Notes: generated from the letters alone by a model not told the origin. A stretch of DNA of 64,000 bases from Coix lacryma-jobi var. lacryma-jobi (GCA_009763385.1 CM019824.1:143165705-143229704), one strand, 5' to 3'; shown: positions 20,236-31,792, counted from the stretch's first letter. Made by a program: numbers and translations.

Positions 20236-23200
20236 ATGGCTTCATCCCCTCTTCCGTTCTCGGCTGGCGCCGTCGTCTGGTTCGGGAGCCTCGAGTTCCT
20301 GGCCACAGGCAACAGCAACGAGCTGACTCTGCTCTCCACGGAGGGCCTGGGCGGAGTGCGTGTCACGCCACCCCGCGCGGGGGGCGTGACGCGTCGCCCA
20401 CACCACCACACGTCGCCACGTCGCGAGCGGCGCCATCGTCACCGTCGTCGACGGGCACAGGCGGTGCCCGCGGCAAACACCTACGCCCCCGTAGCCGGTG
20501 CAGGGGTCCCAAGGGGAAACCCGCCCGGCGCGCGGCCGGAGACCTCCAGGGCGCACTCACGCCCGCCTAGCGACTTCGCGTTCATCATGCGTATGAACCA
20601 GGAGCCAGGCCAGAGGCCTCTAAGCCGTGCGCCGTCGACACAGCTCAGCCTCCTCCCGCGCGAGTCGCACCGCGCTCGACGCCAGCGGTTCCCGATCGGC
20701 CTCGACAACTCTGCGGCTGTGTTCGCCCGCCGCCTCGACGAGCGCTATCAGGACCAGACGGAGGTGGACCGGGAGCAGCGTCCGGGCGCGCTGCTGCGTG
20801 CCATGGCCAGCTTGGAAATCGTCCACCCCGCGTGCGTCGACAGCGACTTCTTGCGACCCCTCGAGCCACCTCGACGAGCCACCGTCGGAGAATGGTACCA
20901 CGAGCTGCGGTCCCAGCATCGGCCAAGGCGGCGTGCCCTCGACAGTTCCGACTCCGACGAATACGACTACCACGACCCCGACCTCTGGGACCCCACCAGG
21001 GAGTGCTTCCAACTCGAGGGAGTCGTATGCGATACCGAGGACGAAGGCGACGACGACAGGCCGGCTCTCGACCTAGAGGGACCTAGCGACGTGGCCGCGG
21101 CGGGCGGGTCACGCGTTCTGGGAAGGGACGAGCCTCCAGCACCGGTTGTGCCGCCTAAGCACGACGGTGGCCGGGCGGCGCAACTCGCTCAAGTGCAAGA
21201 GGCAATCACCAAAGCCGAGGAAGAACAGCGACACCTGGTGCAGCTCCGGCAAACCCTGATGCAGGAACCACCCCAACCCCGAGGAGCCGGAGCTCGAGGC
21301 CGGGCTCGAGAGGTCCACCGGCAGATCCTCGAGGGCGGGGCACCAGCACGCCCCGAGGTATGCTTCCCGAGAGCCGGGCAGAACGTGGTCGCAGCCGCCA
21401 TGCTGCTTCGTGATCTACCCGCCGTCTCCAACCCTGACGCCAGGCGCATGCTGGGAGAAATGAAGAACCTCCTCGAGACAGCCGCCGTCCAGCAGGCGGA
21501 GAGCTCAGCCTCGAGGCGGCGCGAGGCGACCTCGGGAAAACCTGCAGACGCTCCCCACAACGAGCGCGAGGCGTCCGTCCACCAGCCGGACGCCCCTCGA
21601 GCTAGGCCAGCCCGCGAACGGATCATCGACAACCGGCCACCTCGAGACCCCAATGACGCCCGCAACGACATCAACCGGCGCCGCAAGGATAAGGGGGCCC
21701 AAGAGCGTGGCTATAGCGCCCACCGAGGGGGACGCTACAACAGCGACGAGGACCGGCAAGTCCTCGAGCCCCCGGGCCCTAGGGTTTTCAGCCGGGCCAT
21801 TCGCAGTTCAACCCTCCCCGACCGCTTCCGACCACCGGCCAACATCGTCAAGTACGACGGGGAGGTTGAGCCCAAGCTCTGGCTCTCGGACTTCCGCCTA
21901 GGCTGCCAACTGGGCGGAGCGAAGAACGACGACCGCGTGATCATACGTCAACTCCCTCTTTACCTCTCGGACACCGCCCGCCGGTGGCTCGAGGGGCTCC
22001 CGCCGGATCGGATCCATGACTGGACCGACCTAGTCAGGGTCTTCGACGGGAATTTCAAGGGGACCTGCGTGGGTCCGGGCAACCCCTGGGACCTACGGCG
22101 TTGCAGGCAGGCGACGGACGAGCCCATCCGCGACTTTGCTCGACGGTTCTCGAAGCAGCGTCTCGAGCTCCCTCACGTGCCTGACGAGGACGTCATCTCA
22201 GCGTTCCTCGTGGGCACGACATGCCAAGAGCTTGTTCATGAGCTAGGACGCTACCGTCCCGGGACGGTCGAGGACCTGATGGATCGCGTCACCAGCTTTG
22301 CTTCAGGCGACGAAGCAGTGGGGGCCTTCTTTGGCCGTTCCACGGACAAAGGCAAGGCGGTGATCGCGCCGGAGGGCTCCAACAAGGGCAACGACGCCAA
22401 GAACGACAGCAATGACGGTAACAAGAAGAAGAAAAACAAGCGCAAGGGCCAGAAGGCGAAACGTGACGCCGATGGCGACGACGACGAAGAGGTGCTCGCG
22501 GGCGCCCTCGAGCCTAAGAAGCCCCGAGGCCCCCCTGACGGGGCTGTTTTCGATCGGATGCTCGAGGGTACCTGCACCTACCACAGGGGCCCCGTAAACC
22601 ACAAGCTGAAAGACTGCCGACTGATGAAGGGCTACTACTCCAGGCTCGGCGATAAGAAGGAAGACACGCCTAAGGGAAAGGATACCGATCGACGCGGCGG
22701 CAGGAACGCAGACGGCGACTTCCCCCCGGTGCGCGACTGCTACATGATCTACGGGGGGCCGACCGTCGGGCTCTCAGCTCGAGAAAGAAAGAAGGAGCGC
22801 CGGGAAATCTTTTCGCTTGGCCACGACGCCCCCCGGTACCTTGACTGGTCCGATGCGCCAATCACGTTCGACCGTGACGACCATCCGGACCGTGTCATAA
22901 ACCCGGGGGCTTACCCCCTCGTCGTCGACCCCGTCATAGTCGACGTTCGGTTCTCTAAGGTGTTGATGGATGGGGGCTCGAGCCTCAACATCATATACCT
23001 CGAGACCCTCGACCTCCTGGGGATTTCAGAGGGACAGCTCCGACCCAGCGTCGGGGGGTTCCACGGAGTAGTGCCAGGAAAGAAGGCCCACCCCCTCGGG
23101 CGCATCGACCTGCCGGTTTGCTTCGGCACGCCGGCAAACTTCCGCCAGGAAACGCTCACCTTCGAGGTGGTCGGCTTCCAAGGGACCTACCACGCCATCA

Positions 23201-23529
23201 TCGGCCGACCAGGCTACGCCAAGTTCATGGCGATTCCTAACTACACGTACTTGAAGCTCAAGATGCCGGGGCCAAAAGGGGTCATCACCGTTGACACCTC
23301 CTACGAGCACGCATACCACTGCGACGTGGAGTGCGTCGAGCGGGGGGAGGCCAACGTCCACCTCGACTCGCTCGAGGCCTTGGCAGCTCTGGCCACCGAG
23401 GGGGCCCCAGAAGCAAAGCGTCACGCCGGCACCTTCGAGCCGGCCGAGCACACCAAGCAAATACCCGTCGACCCGACCTCGGCCAATGGCAAGATGCTGA
23501 CCATCAGTACCAGCCTCGAGCCCAAATAG
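20236..23529 (+). CDS. Gypsy Gag-protease polyprotein
   Basis: The first in-frame ATG after the primer site is 20236, giving 1097 codons before TAG (23527-23529). The N-terminal 500 residues are charged and low in complexity. A Retrotrans_gag domain follows (about residues 536-700, from YDGEVEPKLWLSDFRLGCQL through TCQELVHELGRYRPGTVEDL). After a Lys-rich stretch comes a short CTYHRGPVNHKLKDC knuckle (near 780) in place of a canonical CCHC. The aspartic protease domain has DGGSSLNI (Asp near 912) and IIGRPGYAKF. DGGS instead of DTGS is usual in this lineage. The frame continues past the stop into pol. Gag forms the particle; the protease processes the polyprotein. Confidence 0.9.
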   Translation: MASSPLPFSAGAVVWFGSLEFLATGNSNELTLLSTEGLGGVRVTPPRAGGVTRRPHHHTSPRRERRHRHRRRRAQAVPAANTYAPVAGAGVPRGNPPGARPETSRAHSRPPSDFAFIMRMNQEPGQRPLSRAPSTQLSLLPRESHRARRQRFPIGLDNSAAVFARRLDERYQDQTEVDREQRPGALLRAMASLEIVHPACVDSDFLRPLEPPRRATVGEWYHELRSQHRPRRRALDSSDSDEYDYHDPDLWDPTRECFQLEGVVCDTEDEGDDDRPALDLEGPSDVAAAGGSRVLGRDEPPAPVVPPKHDGGRAAQLAQVQEAITKAEEEQRHLVQLRQTLMQEPPQPRGAGARGRAREVHRQILEGGAPARPEVCFPRAGQNVVAAAMLLRDLPAVSNPDARRMLGEMKNLLETAAVQQAESSASRRREATSGKPADAPHNEREASVHQPDAPRARPARERIIDNRPPRDPNDARNDINRRRKDKGAQERGYSAHRGGRYNSDEDRQVLEPPGPRVFSRAIRSSTLPDRFRPPANIVKYDGEVEPKLWLSDFRLGCQLGGAKNDDRVIIRQLPLYLSDTARRWLEGLPPDRIHDWTDLVRVFDGNFKGTCVGPGNPWDLRRCRQATDEPIRDFARRFSKQRLELPHVPDEDVISAFLVGTTCQELVHELGRYRPGTVEDLMDRVTSFASGDEAVGAFFGRSTDKGKAVIAPEGSNKGNDAKNDSNDGNKKKKNKRKGQKAKRDADGDDDEEVLAGALEPKKPRGPPDGAVFDRMLEGTCTYHRGPVNHKLKDCRLMKGYYSRLGDKKEDTPKGKDTDRRGGRNADGDFPPVRDCYMIYGGPTVGLSARERKKERREIFSLGHDAPRYLDWSDAPITFDRDDHPDRVINPGAYPLVVDPVIVDVRFSKVLMDGGSSLNIIYLETLDLLGISEGQLRPSVGGFHGVVPGKKAHPLGRIDLPVCFGTPANFRQETLTFEVVGFQGTYHAIIGRPGYAKFMAIPNYTYLKLKMPGPKGVITVDTSYEHAYHCDVECVERGEANVHLDSLEALAALATEGAPEAKRHAGTFEPAEHTKQIPVDPTSANGKMLTISTSLEPK

Positions 23530-26500
23530 GAAGCAGTGCTCGTCGACTTTCTCCGCGCGAACATCGACATGTTTGCGTGGAACCCCTCGGACATGCCGGG
23601 CATACCGAGGGAAGTCGCCGAGCACGCCTTGGAGATCCAGGCCGGGTCCAGACCGGTGAAGCAACGCCTGCGCCGCTTCGACGAGGAAAAGCGCAGGATC
23701 ATCGGCGAGGAGGTGCACAAGCTTTTGGCGGCCGGATTCATCAAGGAGGTACTTTACCCAGAGTGGCTAGCTAACCCTGTACTAGTTAGGAAAAAGAATG
23801 GAAAAATGCGGATGTGTGTAGATTACACTGGTCTGAATAAAGCATGTCCAAAAGTTCCATTCCCCTTACCTAGAATTGATCAGATCGTCGATTCCACCGC
23901 TGGGTGCGAAGTGCTTTCGTTCCTTGATGCGTATTCCGGCTACCACCAAATTAGGATGAGAAAATCCGATGAGCTCGCGACCTCTTTTATCACGCCATTT
24001 GGTATGTACTGCTATGTTACGATGCCCTTCGGCCTTCGAAACGCCGGGGCAACGTACCAACGATGTATGCAGCACATCTTTGGCGAGCACATAGGCAAGA
24101 CCGTCGAGGCCTACGTCGATGACATCGTGGTTAAAACCAAAAAAGTAGGGAACCTCATCAGCAACCTCGAGACCACGTTCGAGTGCCTCCGGGCCAAGAA
24201 TGTGAAGCTCAACCCCGAGAAGTGTGTCTTTGGTGTGCCTCGAGGCATGCTACTTGGCTACATCGTCTCGCAACGGGGGATCGAGGCAAACCCTGAAAAA
24301 ATCTCAGCAGTCACAAGGATGGGCCCGATTCATGACCTCAAGGGCGTACAGAAGGTAACAGGCTGCCTAGCCGCTCTCAGCAGATTCGTCTCGAGGCTGG
24401 GAGAAAAAGCACTACCCTTCTACCGCCTACTAAAAAAGACGGAACACTTTGCGTGGACCGCCGAAGCCGAGGAGGCCTTAACCAAGTTGAAGGGGCTGCT
24501 GACGTGCGCACCAATTCTCGTGCCCCCACGACCAGCCGAAGGTGACGGTTCCCCCGAGCCCCTCCTCCTCTATGTGGCCGCAACCACTCAGGTGGTTAGC
24601 GCGGTCATAGCCGTCGAGAGGCACGAGGAGGGTCATACGTTGCCGGTCCAGCGGCCGGTATACTTCACCAGTGAGGTACTCTCTGAGGCCAAGGTCCGGT
24701 ACCCGCACATCCAAAAGCTGCTCTACGGCATCATCGTCACCAGGCGCAAGCTCCAGCACTACTTCCTCGCTCATCCCGTAACGGTGGTGTCATCCTTCCC
24801 CCTCGGAGAAATCGTCAACAATCGGGAGGCCACGGGGCGCATCGCCAAGTGGTCCGCCGAACTGATGGGGGAGACCATCACCTATGCCCCGCGAAAGGCC
24901 ATCAAGTCGCAAGCATTGGCGGACTTCGTTGCTGAATGGACCGACACTCAGCTCCCGCCGGCGCAGATTCAGGCCGAACTTTGGACCATGTACTTCGATG
25001 GATCTCTCACGAAGACGGGGGCGGGAGCAGGCCTGCTCTTCATCTCACCCCTCGGAGTACACATGCGCTACCTGCTACGCTTGCACTTCCCCGCCTCCAA
25101 CAACGTCGCCGAGTATGAGGCCCTCGTCAACGGGCTGCGCATCGCCCTCGAGCTCGGGGTCCGACGCCTTGACGCCCGAGGAGACTCGCAGCTCGTCGTC
25201 AACCAGGTTATGAAGGCTTCAAGCTGCATCGATCCCAAGATGGAGGCATACTGCGGGGAGGTACGCAAGCTGGAAGACAAGTTCTACGGCCTCGAGCTCA
25301 ATCACATAGCTCGGAAGTACAACGAGGCCGCAGACGAGCTGGCAAAGTTGGCATCCACGCGTGGCACGGTACCACCAGACGTCTTCTCGAGGGACGTCTT
25401 CGAGCCATCCGTCGAAATCGACCCAGGGGCTGGCCCCTCGACGCCGCCCCTCGAGCGGGACACGGGGGCTCGACTCTCAACGCCACCCCTCGAGAAGGAC
25501 CCCTCGACGTCCGCAGAGGCGATGCAGGTCGACGCACACGCCCCTTCGTCATCACGGCCCCTCGACTGGCGGACGCCCTACCTCGACTACCTGACGCGAG
25601 GCGAGCTGCCAGAGGACAAGACGGAGGCCCGACGCATCGCTCGAAGGGCCAAGACCTACGTCGTCTACGGCGACGAACGGGAGCTATACCGACGAAGCCC
25701 GACTGGGATCCTCCAACGCTGCATCCCACTCGAGGAAGGGCGCAAGCTCCTCGACGATATGCACTCGGGGGCTTGCGGCCACCACGCGGCGCCGAGGGCC
25801 CTGGTTGGCAACGCCTTCCGACAAGGCTTCTATTGGCCGACCGCCATTGGGGATGCCAAGCGTTTGGTCCGAGCATGCCATGGGTGTCAATTCTACGCCA
25901 AGCAAACGCACCAACCCGCACACGCCCTGCAGATGATCCCAACCACTTGGCCATTTGCCGTTTGGGGGCTCGACCTCGTGGGTCCCCTCAGAAGGACAAG
26001 TGGAGGGCACACACACATGCTCGTGGCCGTCGACAAGTTCACCAAGTGGATCGAGGCTAAGCCGATAGGAGACCCCACCTCAGAAAAGGCTGTCGAGTTC
26101 ATCGCCAACATCATGTACCGGTTCGGGGTGCCAAATGTCATCATCACCGACAATGGCACCCAATTCACGGGCAAAAAGTTCATCAACTTCTGCGACGACA
26201 ACAACATTCGCGTAACCTGGGCCTCGGTCGCATACCCCCAATGCAACGGGCAGGTCGAGCGCGCCAACGGCATGATACTCCATGGGCTGAAGCCGAGGCT
26301 GTTCAAAACCCTCAAGAATTTCGGAAAGGGGTGGGCTGCGGAACTCCCCTCGGTGCTGTGGGGCCTCAGGACTACGCCGAGTCGGGCCACCGGGTTCACT
26401 CCGTTTTTCCTAACCTACGGCGCCGAGGCCGTCTTACCTACGGACCTCGAGTACGGCTCATTTCGACTTCGAGCCTACAACGAGCAAACCAGTGACGAAA

Positions 26501-26808
26501 GGCTCGCCAACGCCAAGGACCAGCTCGAGGAGGCTCGAGACGTGGCGCTCATCAACTCCGCACGCTACCAGCAAACGCTTCGACGCTACCACGACAAGCA
26601 CGTGCGCGCGAGGGACCTGGCGGTGGGGGACCTCGTACTTCGACGCCTGCAAGATAATCGAGGGCGCCATAAACTCACCCCTCCGTGGGAAGGCCCATAC
26701 ACCGTGGCTGAAGTACTCAAGCCAGTCACATACAAGCTCTACGACGACCAAGGCAGGATCCTGGCGAACGCGTGGAACATATCTCAGCTACGTCGCTTCT
26801 ACCCTTAA
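23530..26808 (+). CDS. Gypsy Pol: RT, RNase H, second RNase H, integrase
   Basis: Open for 1092 codons directly after the gag TAG, in the same frame, with no own ATG near the start, so expression needs read-through of the TAG. Domains: RT with MCVDYTGLNKACPK and YVDDIVV (near residue 193); a degenerate RNase H (YVAATTQVVSAVIAVER, VRYPHIQKLLYGII); an archaeal-type second RNase H (YFDGSLTKTGAGAGLLF, NNVAEYEALVNGL, DSQLVVNQV, AADELAKLAS), which marks the Tat lineage; integrase zinc finger (HSGACGHHAAPRA … CHGCQFYA) and catalytic core (GLDLVGPL, ITDNGTQFTG, NGQVERAN), giving D-D-E. It ends ISQLRRFYP. All key residues appear intact. Confidence 0.92.
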   Translation, partial: EAVLVDFLRANIDMFAWNPSDMPGIPREVAEHALEIQAGSRPVKQRLRRFDEEKRRIIGEEVHKLLAAGFIKEVLYPEWLANPVLVRKKNGKMRMCVDYTGLNKACPKVPFPLPRIDQIVDSTAGCEVLSFLDAYSGYHQIRMRKSDELATSFITPFGMYCYVTMPFGLRNAGATYQRCMQHIFGEHIGKTVEAYVDDIVVKTKKVGNLISNLETTFECLRAKNVKLNPEKCVFGVPRGMLLGYIVSQRGIEANPEKISAVTRMGPIHDLKGVQKVTGCLAALSRFVSRLGEKALPFYRLLKKTEHFAWTAEAEEALTKLKGLLTCAPILVPPRPAEGDGSPEPLLLYVAATTQVVSAVIAVERHEEGHTLPVQRPVYFTSEVLSEAKVRYPHIQKLLYGIIVTRRKLQHYFLAHPVTVVSSFPLGEIVNNREATGRIAKWSAELMGETITYAPRKAIKSQALADFVAEWTDTQLPPAQIQAELWTMYFDGSLTKTGAGAGLLFISPLGVHMRYLLRLHFPASNNVAEYEALVNGLRIALELGVRRLDARGDSQLVVNQVMKASSCIDPKMEAYCGEVRKLEDKFYGLELNHIARKYNEAADELAKLASTRGTVPPDVFSRDVFEPSVEIDPGAGPSTPPLERDTGARLSTPPLEKDPSTSAEAMQVDAHAPSSSRPLDWRTPYLDYLTRGELPEDKTEARRIARRAKTYVVYGDERELYRRSPTGILQRCIPLEEGRKLLDDMHSGACGHHAAPRALVGNAFRQGFYWPTAIGDAKRLVRACHGCQFYAKQTHQPAHALQMIPTTWPFAVWGLDLVGPLRRTSGGHTHMLVAVDKFTKWIEAKPIGDPTSEKAVEFIANIMYRFGVPNVIITDNGTQFTGKKFINFCDDNNIRVTWASVAYPQCNGQVERANGMILHGLKPRLFKTLKNFGKGWAAELPSVLWGLRTTPSRATGFTPFFLTYGAEAVLPTDLEYGSFRLRAYNEQTSDERLANAKDQLEEARDVALINSARYQQTLRRYHDKHVRARDLAVGDLVLRRLQDNRGRHKLTPPWEGPYTVAEVLKPVTYKLYDDQGRILANAWNISQLRRFYP

Positions 26809-27358
26809 GGGCCTCGAGGCCTTGTTCATTTTATTGCTTTGAACAAACACGTCGAATATGAATGGGCCAGCTCGTGCTCCATCTTTCATGTTCCTTAGCA
26901 ACTCAAGGTAGCCTCTACCCTGCCTAGCTCAGGGTCGAGCCTCCCTCGGGGGCTGACAAGGGGGTAAACGCCCCCCAGACTCCGGAAAAAACGCGTGTTT
27001 TCTTTTCAAAAATTTGACCCTCGTCTCGACTCGCGCCTCGAACGAACTAGCGACGTCTAAATCCTTTAGTACCTCGAGCCCCAAGGTCGGGGGGCGTCGA
27101 TGTAGACGGCCGCCTACGCCCCCGGGCTACGGTACCCTACCTACGCCTCCCCTCGAGGGGCTCGAGACGTACTAAAGGAACACAAACTAAGTTAGCAGAA
27201 ACTCGAGCTCACGACAAAGAGAAGCGGTCAAACGCATTTGAAAAGGAAAACAACTCTTTCCATAAACAAATCACATATACATTCGGGTCTCGACGTACCC
27301 TCATTTATCTCACAGAATTCTTACAAAGGCCTCGACGCCCAAATTTGGCTTGCAGGCC
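26809..27358. other. Gypsy region between pol and the antisense gene
   Basis: No gene. GC-rich with several CTCGAG sites. It lies between the convergent ends of pol (plus) and the antisense gene (minus) and would hold the 3' end of the antisense transcript. Confidence 0.5.
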
Positions 27359-30300
27359 TCAATCCTCGTCGGTACGGTACTCCTCCCCAAGGTCCGCGAA
27401 GGCAGGCTCGACCTCGACGCCCGAGCTCGAAGGAGGAGGGCTCCCGACACCGCTGCTGGCGTCAGGAGGCAGCACGTCCTCCTCGAAGATCTTCGCAAGC
27501 GACATCCCCGGCCTCTCCATCTTCTCCAAAATTTTGTCAACTCGGCGGTTGTTCCACTCCTCATCCTTCCCCTCGATCTCGATGAAGCCATTCGCGACAA
27601 CATGGACCGGGAAGCGGAAACCGGAGCGAACAACCGCGAGTGTCTGCTTGACGCCGTGATGGAGAGCTTGTCGGACACGGTCCCGAGCGGCTGCGTCGAA
27701 GAAGCACAAGGCGTCGACCAAGGCATCGCCCCGAGCCGTCGCACTCTCCGCCGCGGCAACAGGAGGAGCACCCCACATAGGGCCGAGCCGGTCGAGAGAA
27801 GAGCAAGCACGCTCCGCCACCATCGTCTCATCTTGAAGCTGGTCCAAGAGAGCCTGGTTCGTCTCACGGAGCTCCTCGACCGTCTTCTCGACCCCTGCGC
27901 AATAAACAAGGAAGAGTGAGACGGCGGCATAACAAAAACTTCGAGACCCAAACAAAAACAAGGTGTAAGCCTCACCGTCGCAGTGCTGCCCCAGTGCGGC
28001 GAGGTCGCTGGTCAGGCCCTCAGCACGCTGCTCCAGCCTGCGCTTCTCGGCCAGCGTGAGGAGCCTCTCGGACCTAAGGTCCTCGATCAGCCGGCCCGCC
28101 TCTACCAGGGCCAGATCCTTGCGGATCACCTCCTGCCGCGCCGCCCCCTCGGCAGCTCGGGCGGCGTCGGCGCCACTCACGGCGTCTTCGGCCTCTTTTC
28201 TTGCTGCCTCCGCTGCGGTCCGGGCGGCGGCGGCCTCGCCACGGGCGTCAGCAGCCTCCTGCTTCGCCGCCTCGGCTTCAGCCCGGGCGAAGGTGGCCTC
28301 GCTTCGGGCGTCCGCGGCCTCCTTCCTCGACGCTTCGAGAACGGCGGCGGCCTCCTCCCTGGATCGGGCGACCTCGCCTCGAGCCACCCGGACCTCCGCC
28401 TCCGCCTCGTTAAGCCGGCTCGCCATCTGGGCGTTCCGGCTCAGCTCCGCGCGGAGATCTCGAAGCTCCGCCTTGGCCCGCTCGAGGGCGGCTGACACCT
28501 GTGCGGATCGGCCCGCCTCCTCGGAGCAGGACCGCTCCGCCTCCGCCATAAGCACGGCCACCTCCCGGAAGATGGACCGCACCTCGCGCGGGCCCCCCGC
28601 TGGGCCGACTGCTCGATGGGGACCACGGCAAGGGGCGGGCTCAGTGGTACGGGAAACGGCCATATCGGCCGGTCGAGCTCGATGTCGGGCAGACCCTCCT
28701 CCGCCTCGAGCTGCCCCGATAGCGACCCGCCGCTTGACGGCACGGGCCCCGACTCCCTCCGTCCCTCCGCCGGCGCCTCCTGTTGCGGATCGGTCAAGGG
28801 AAGGCTCGACCCTGGGCCCTCTTCCCTGGCCGGGCTCTCCGGCGCCTTGTCGGCGCTAGCCGGCACCTCGGGCGCCGCCGCCATCGTCGAGCCCGCAGCA
28901 AGGAGCGGCCCCTGCTCCAGCTCGTTCAGGAGGTCCTCCACCGTCGGCTCCTTCTCCGCCGACGCCTCTTTCCCCCTTCCCCCCTCCGTAGCATGGCCCG
29001 TGCTGGTCGGAGCCACAAGGGGCGCAGTCACCTCAGCACCAGACACCGGCGGGGCCGTGCTCGCCCCAGGCGCTTCCTCCGGAGCACCTGTCGTGGTGAA
29101 GGGAAGGATGGCGCTCCCAGTCGGCACCATCATGGGAGAAGGAGGAGGGGGAGGAGGCAACGCTTCGGCGGGTACGGTGGCGGCAGGCTCGATGCCATGA
29201 GCTGAGGCCCCTGCAACACGAGACGACAGAGAGGTCAGAACCAAGAAGAGTACCTCGACCCCCACGGTCGATGACGACGGCCTCACCAAAATTTGCGACG
29301 ACCATCCGGTCCCCCCGAGCCATGGCAGCTCGGGCCTTCTCCAGCCAAGCGGCCTCTCTAGCGGAGGAAGGTGCCATACCTCGAGGTGCCTGTGCCTCGA
29401 CGGGGCTCGAGGCCTTGGCCCGCTTGGACGAAGCGAGGTCCACCTCCTGGTAGGAGCGCTTCCCCCTGAGAAGATGGAGATGGCACGCGTCATTAAAAGC
29501 AAAGAAGTGAAGCCTCACTACCGACGAGACCCAAAGAAACTACTCACCCGAAGCGGCGGCTGGTCTTCTTCCCGGAGTCGCTGGACCCACTCGGGGGCTT
29601 CGAGCCCACCCCGCGGCTCGAGCCCTGCGCCTGGGCCGTCTCCGCAGGGTTGGGATGGGGGGAGGTCTCCCGACGCCTCCCCTGGCTCGACCTCGAGGGA
29701 GAGCCCTCCTTCCGCCCCGCATCGCGGGAGGGCGACCGCACCGCCCTCGTGCTGACGTCGTGGCGCTCGCCCCGGCGCAGGCTCCGGGACCTGCTCCGGC
29801 GCCCACGCTGGTGGTCGCGCTCTCCGGCGTCCGCCCCCGTGTCCTGGCGGCGGTGCGGCGATGGACTCCGGGGACGCTCGCAACCCTGGTCACGAGACGC
29901 TCGGGGGCTCCTCCCGCGACGCTCATGGTGGCGGGGGCTCGACGCCCCATCGTGCTGTCCGCTCCTTCGGGGGCTCGAAGCGCTCTTCGACCCTTCGCGA
30001 CGGGCGGGCTCAGGGTCCATCTCGACGCGAGGGCCAGTCCTCGAGGGCCGGCCCCTCTCGGGAACCCCCGCCTGGGTCGACGCCGACGTCGACTCCCTCT
30101 GCGCCGCGTCGACAGCGCTCCTGGTCCGCGGCTTCCTCACGACAACCGGCGCGTCCGGCGCGGAGCTCGAAGTCCCCCGGGCTTCGAGCGAAGCCTGGCT
30201 CGGCGCGGCCCTCCGCGCCTGCGCCCCGCGCGATCCCTTCGCCGGGGGGACCTCCAAGACTTCCTCCTGCACAAAGGAGGGGTCAGCCCCGACGCCGAAG

Positions 30301-31644
30301 ACCCCCGCACGTCTCAAACGCGCGTCCATCCCCTCGTCATCATCCTCATCCTCGTCATCATCCTCATCCTCGTCATCGCTCTCCTCCTCCGAGCCCGAGG
30401 AGCTCAGCTCTGGGGACTCGTCTCCAGGCTGGCGGTTGCGGCGAGCCCTCGCCAGCCTCTGCTCCCGAGCCGAGCGACGCAAGTTTTTGATTTTCAATTT
30501 CTTCTTTTCGGCGTCCTTGCTCTCCTTGTCTTTTTGAGCAGAAAGGCGCCTCACCTGGGTATCCGCGGCGTCCTCCCTCACCGGAGGCCTCGACGCGCGA
30601 AAGGTAAACGCCCCCTGCGAGAACAGAACAGATAAGGAAGATTACGGGAAGAAAGAGGAAAAGAGGGGCTCGAGGGCAACCGGCTCGAGGAAAACTTACC
30701 AGGTCAGGACACCCCGTGGCGGGTGCCATGGCGATCAGGTTGGCTTCCTCGGGACGGAACGTCCCTTGGATCGTGATCGACACCCGGGAGACGGCTTCAT
30801 TCCGGGACAGCCCGACCTCCGCCAACCTCGAGCGCTTCAACCCCTCGAGTGAGGCCTTAGGCCCCATCTCGAACATGAGGAGGGGACGGTCCGCCAGCGG
30901 AAGGACCCTCCGCTGGTGGAACGCCCAGATGACCGCCGCGACGGTCAGCCCCTTCTCCTCCACCAACTCCTTCATCGCCTTCATCAGTGGCACCAGGTGG
31001 CGCTGCCTGTCCGACGCGACGCCCCAGGTCCACTTCTCTGGGCGACGGGTGAGAACGCCGCCGGTATACTGCGGAAAGAGGCCACCTTCGTTCCGCAAGT
31101 AGAACCAGTGGTCGTCCCACCCCGCCTGGTTAGAAGAAAGCTTGTAGCGCAGGTACTCGCGCGGGACGCCGGCCGACGAAGGTCCAGTCCTCGCGGTGAT
31201 GGCCAAGGAGCCCATACGCACGAACCGCCTCCCGCCGGACTTCGAGGCCTTGACGAAGAGCTCGCCCCGGAAGAGGTGGACGAACATCTCCCAGTGCGGC
31301 TCCATCTTCAAATATCCCTCGCACACCGCGGCGAAGATGGCGGCGTGCGAGATTGAGTTGGGGGAGAAGTGGTGCAGCTCCGCCTCGAAGTGGTGGGTAA
31401 GCGCCCGCATGAAGCGACTCGGCGGAACACCGAGCCCCATACGATGGTAGCGAGTAAAGCTCACCACGTACCCCTCCGGCGGGTGCGGCTCACGGTGGTC
31501 CGCCGATGGAAGAATCCACCACGCCGGCCCCGCCTCTGGGTTGGGGCGGAGGAGCCCACGCCCCACCAGCGTCTCCAACTCCTCCTGCGTCGTCTTCGAT
31601 GGGCTCCAATCCTCAGGCGGCAGCACTTGAGATTGGGCAGCCAT
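27359..31644 (-). CDS. Antisense five-exon gene inside the gypsy element (PF04195-type)
   Basis: Predicted exons, minus strand: 31644-30700, 30614-29548, 29465-29254, 29210-27976 and 27894-27359. All introns have GT-AG borders (GTAAGT, GTGAGT, GTACTC, GTGAGG donors) and the phases checked at the first three junctions agree. The start ATG at 31644-31642 is the first in frame below a TATA box. Exon 1 carries the putative gypsy-type transposon domain (PF04195), for example WWILPSADHREPHPPEGYVV and MGLGVPPSRFMRALTHHFE. Exon 2 is rich in Ser-Arg with acidic runs. Exons 4-5 end in a long Ala/Glu/Arg coiled coil. A run of six G at about 28593-28598 appears to shift the frame once. Extra, sometimes antisense, frames are known in Tat elements; the function is unknown. 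Confidence 0.7.
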
Positions 31645-31784
31645 GTCGGCAGCGGCACGGATCTGAGCTGCGGACGGGCGGCCGGGAAGATTTCCAATCA
31701 CTGACTCGAGGGGAAGGCGTGTGGAGGCTATGGCGGCGGCAAAGGCAAAGGCTAAGTAAAGTGTTCCTTTCCCCTCTCTTTCGA

Positions 31785-31792
31785 TATTTATA
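31785..31792 (-). promoter_or_regulatory. TATA box for the antisense gene
   Basis: On the minus strand CCCCTATAAATATC contains a textbook CTATAAATA box about 140 bp upstream of the predicted antisense start codon. Transcription would begin near 31755 and run opposite to gag and pol. Confidence 0.65.

Noticed and set aside
21189..21686. Long minus-strand frames across gypsy gag and pol
   Set aside because: They mirror the GC-rich sense frame, lack recognisable domains and splice signals, and contrast with the antisense gene at 27359-31644, which has both.
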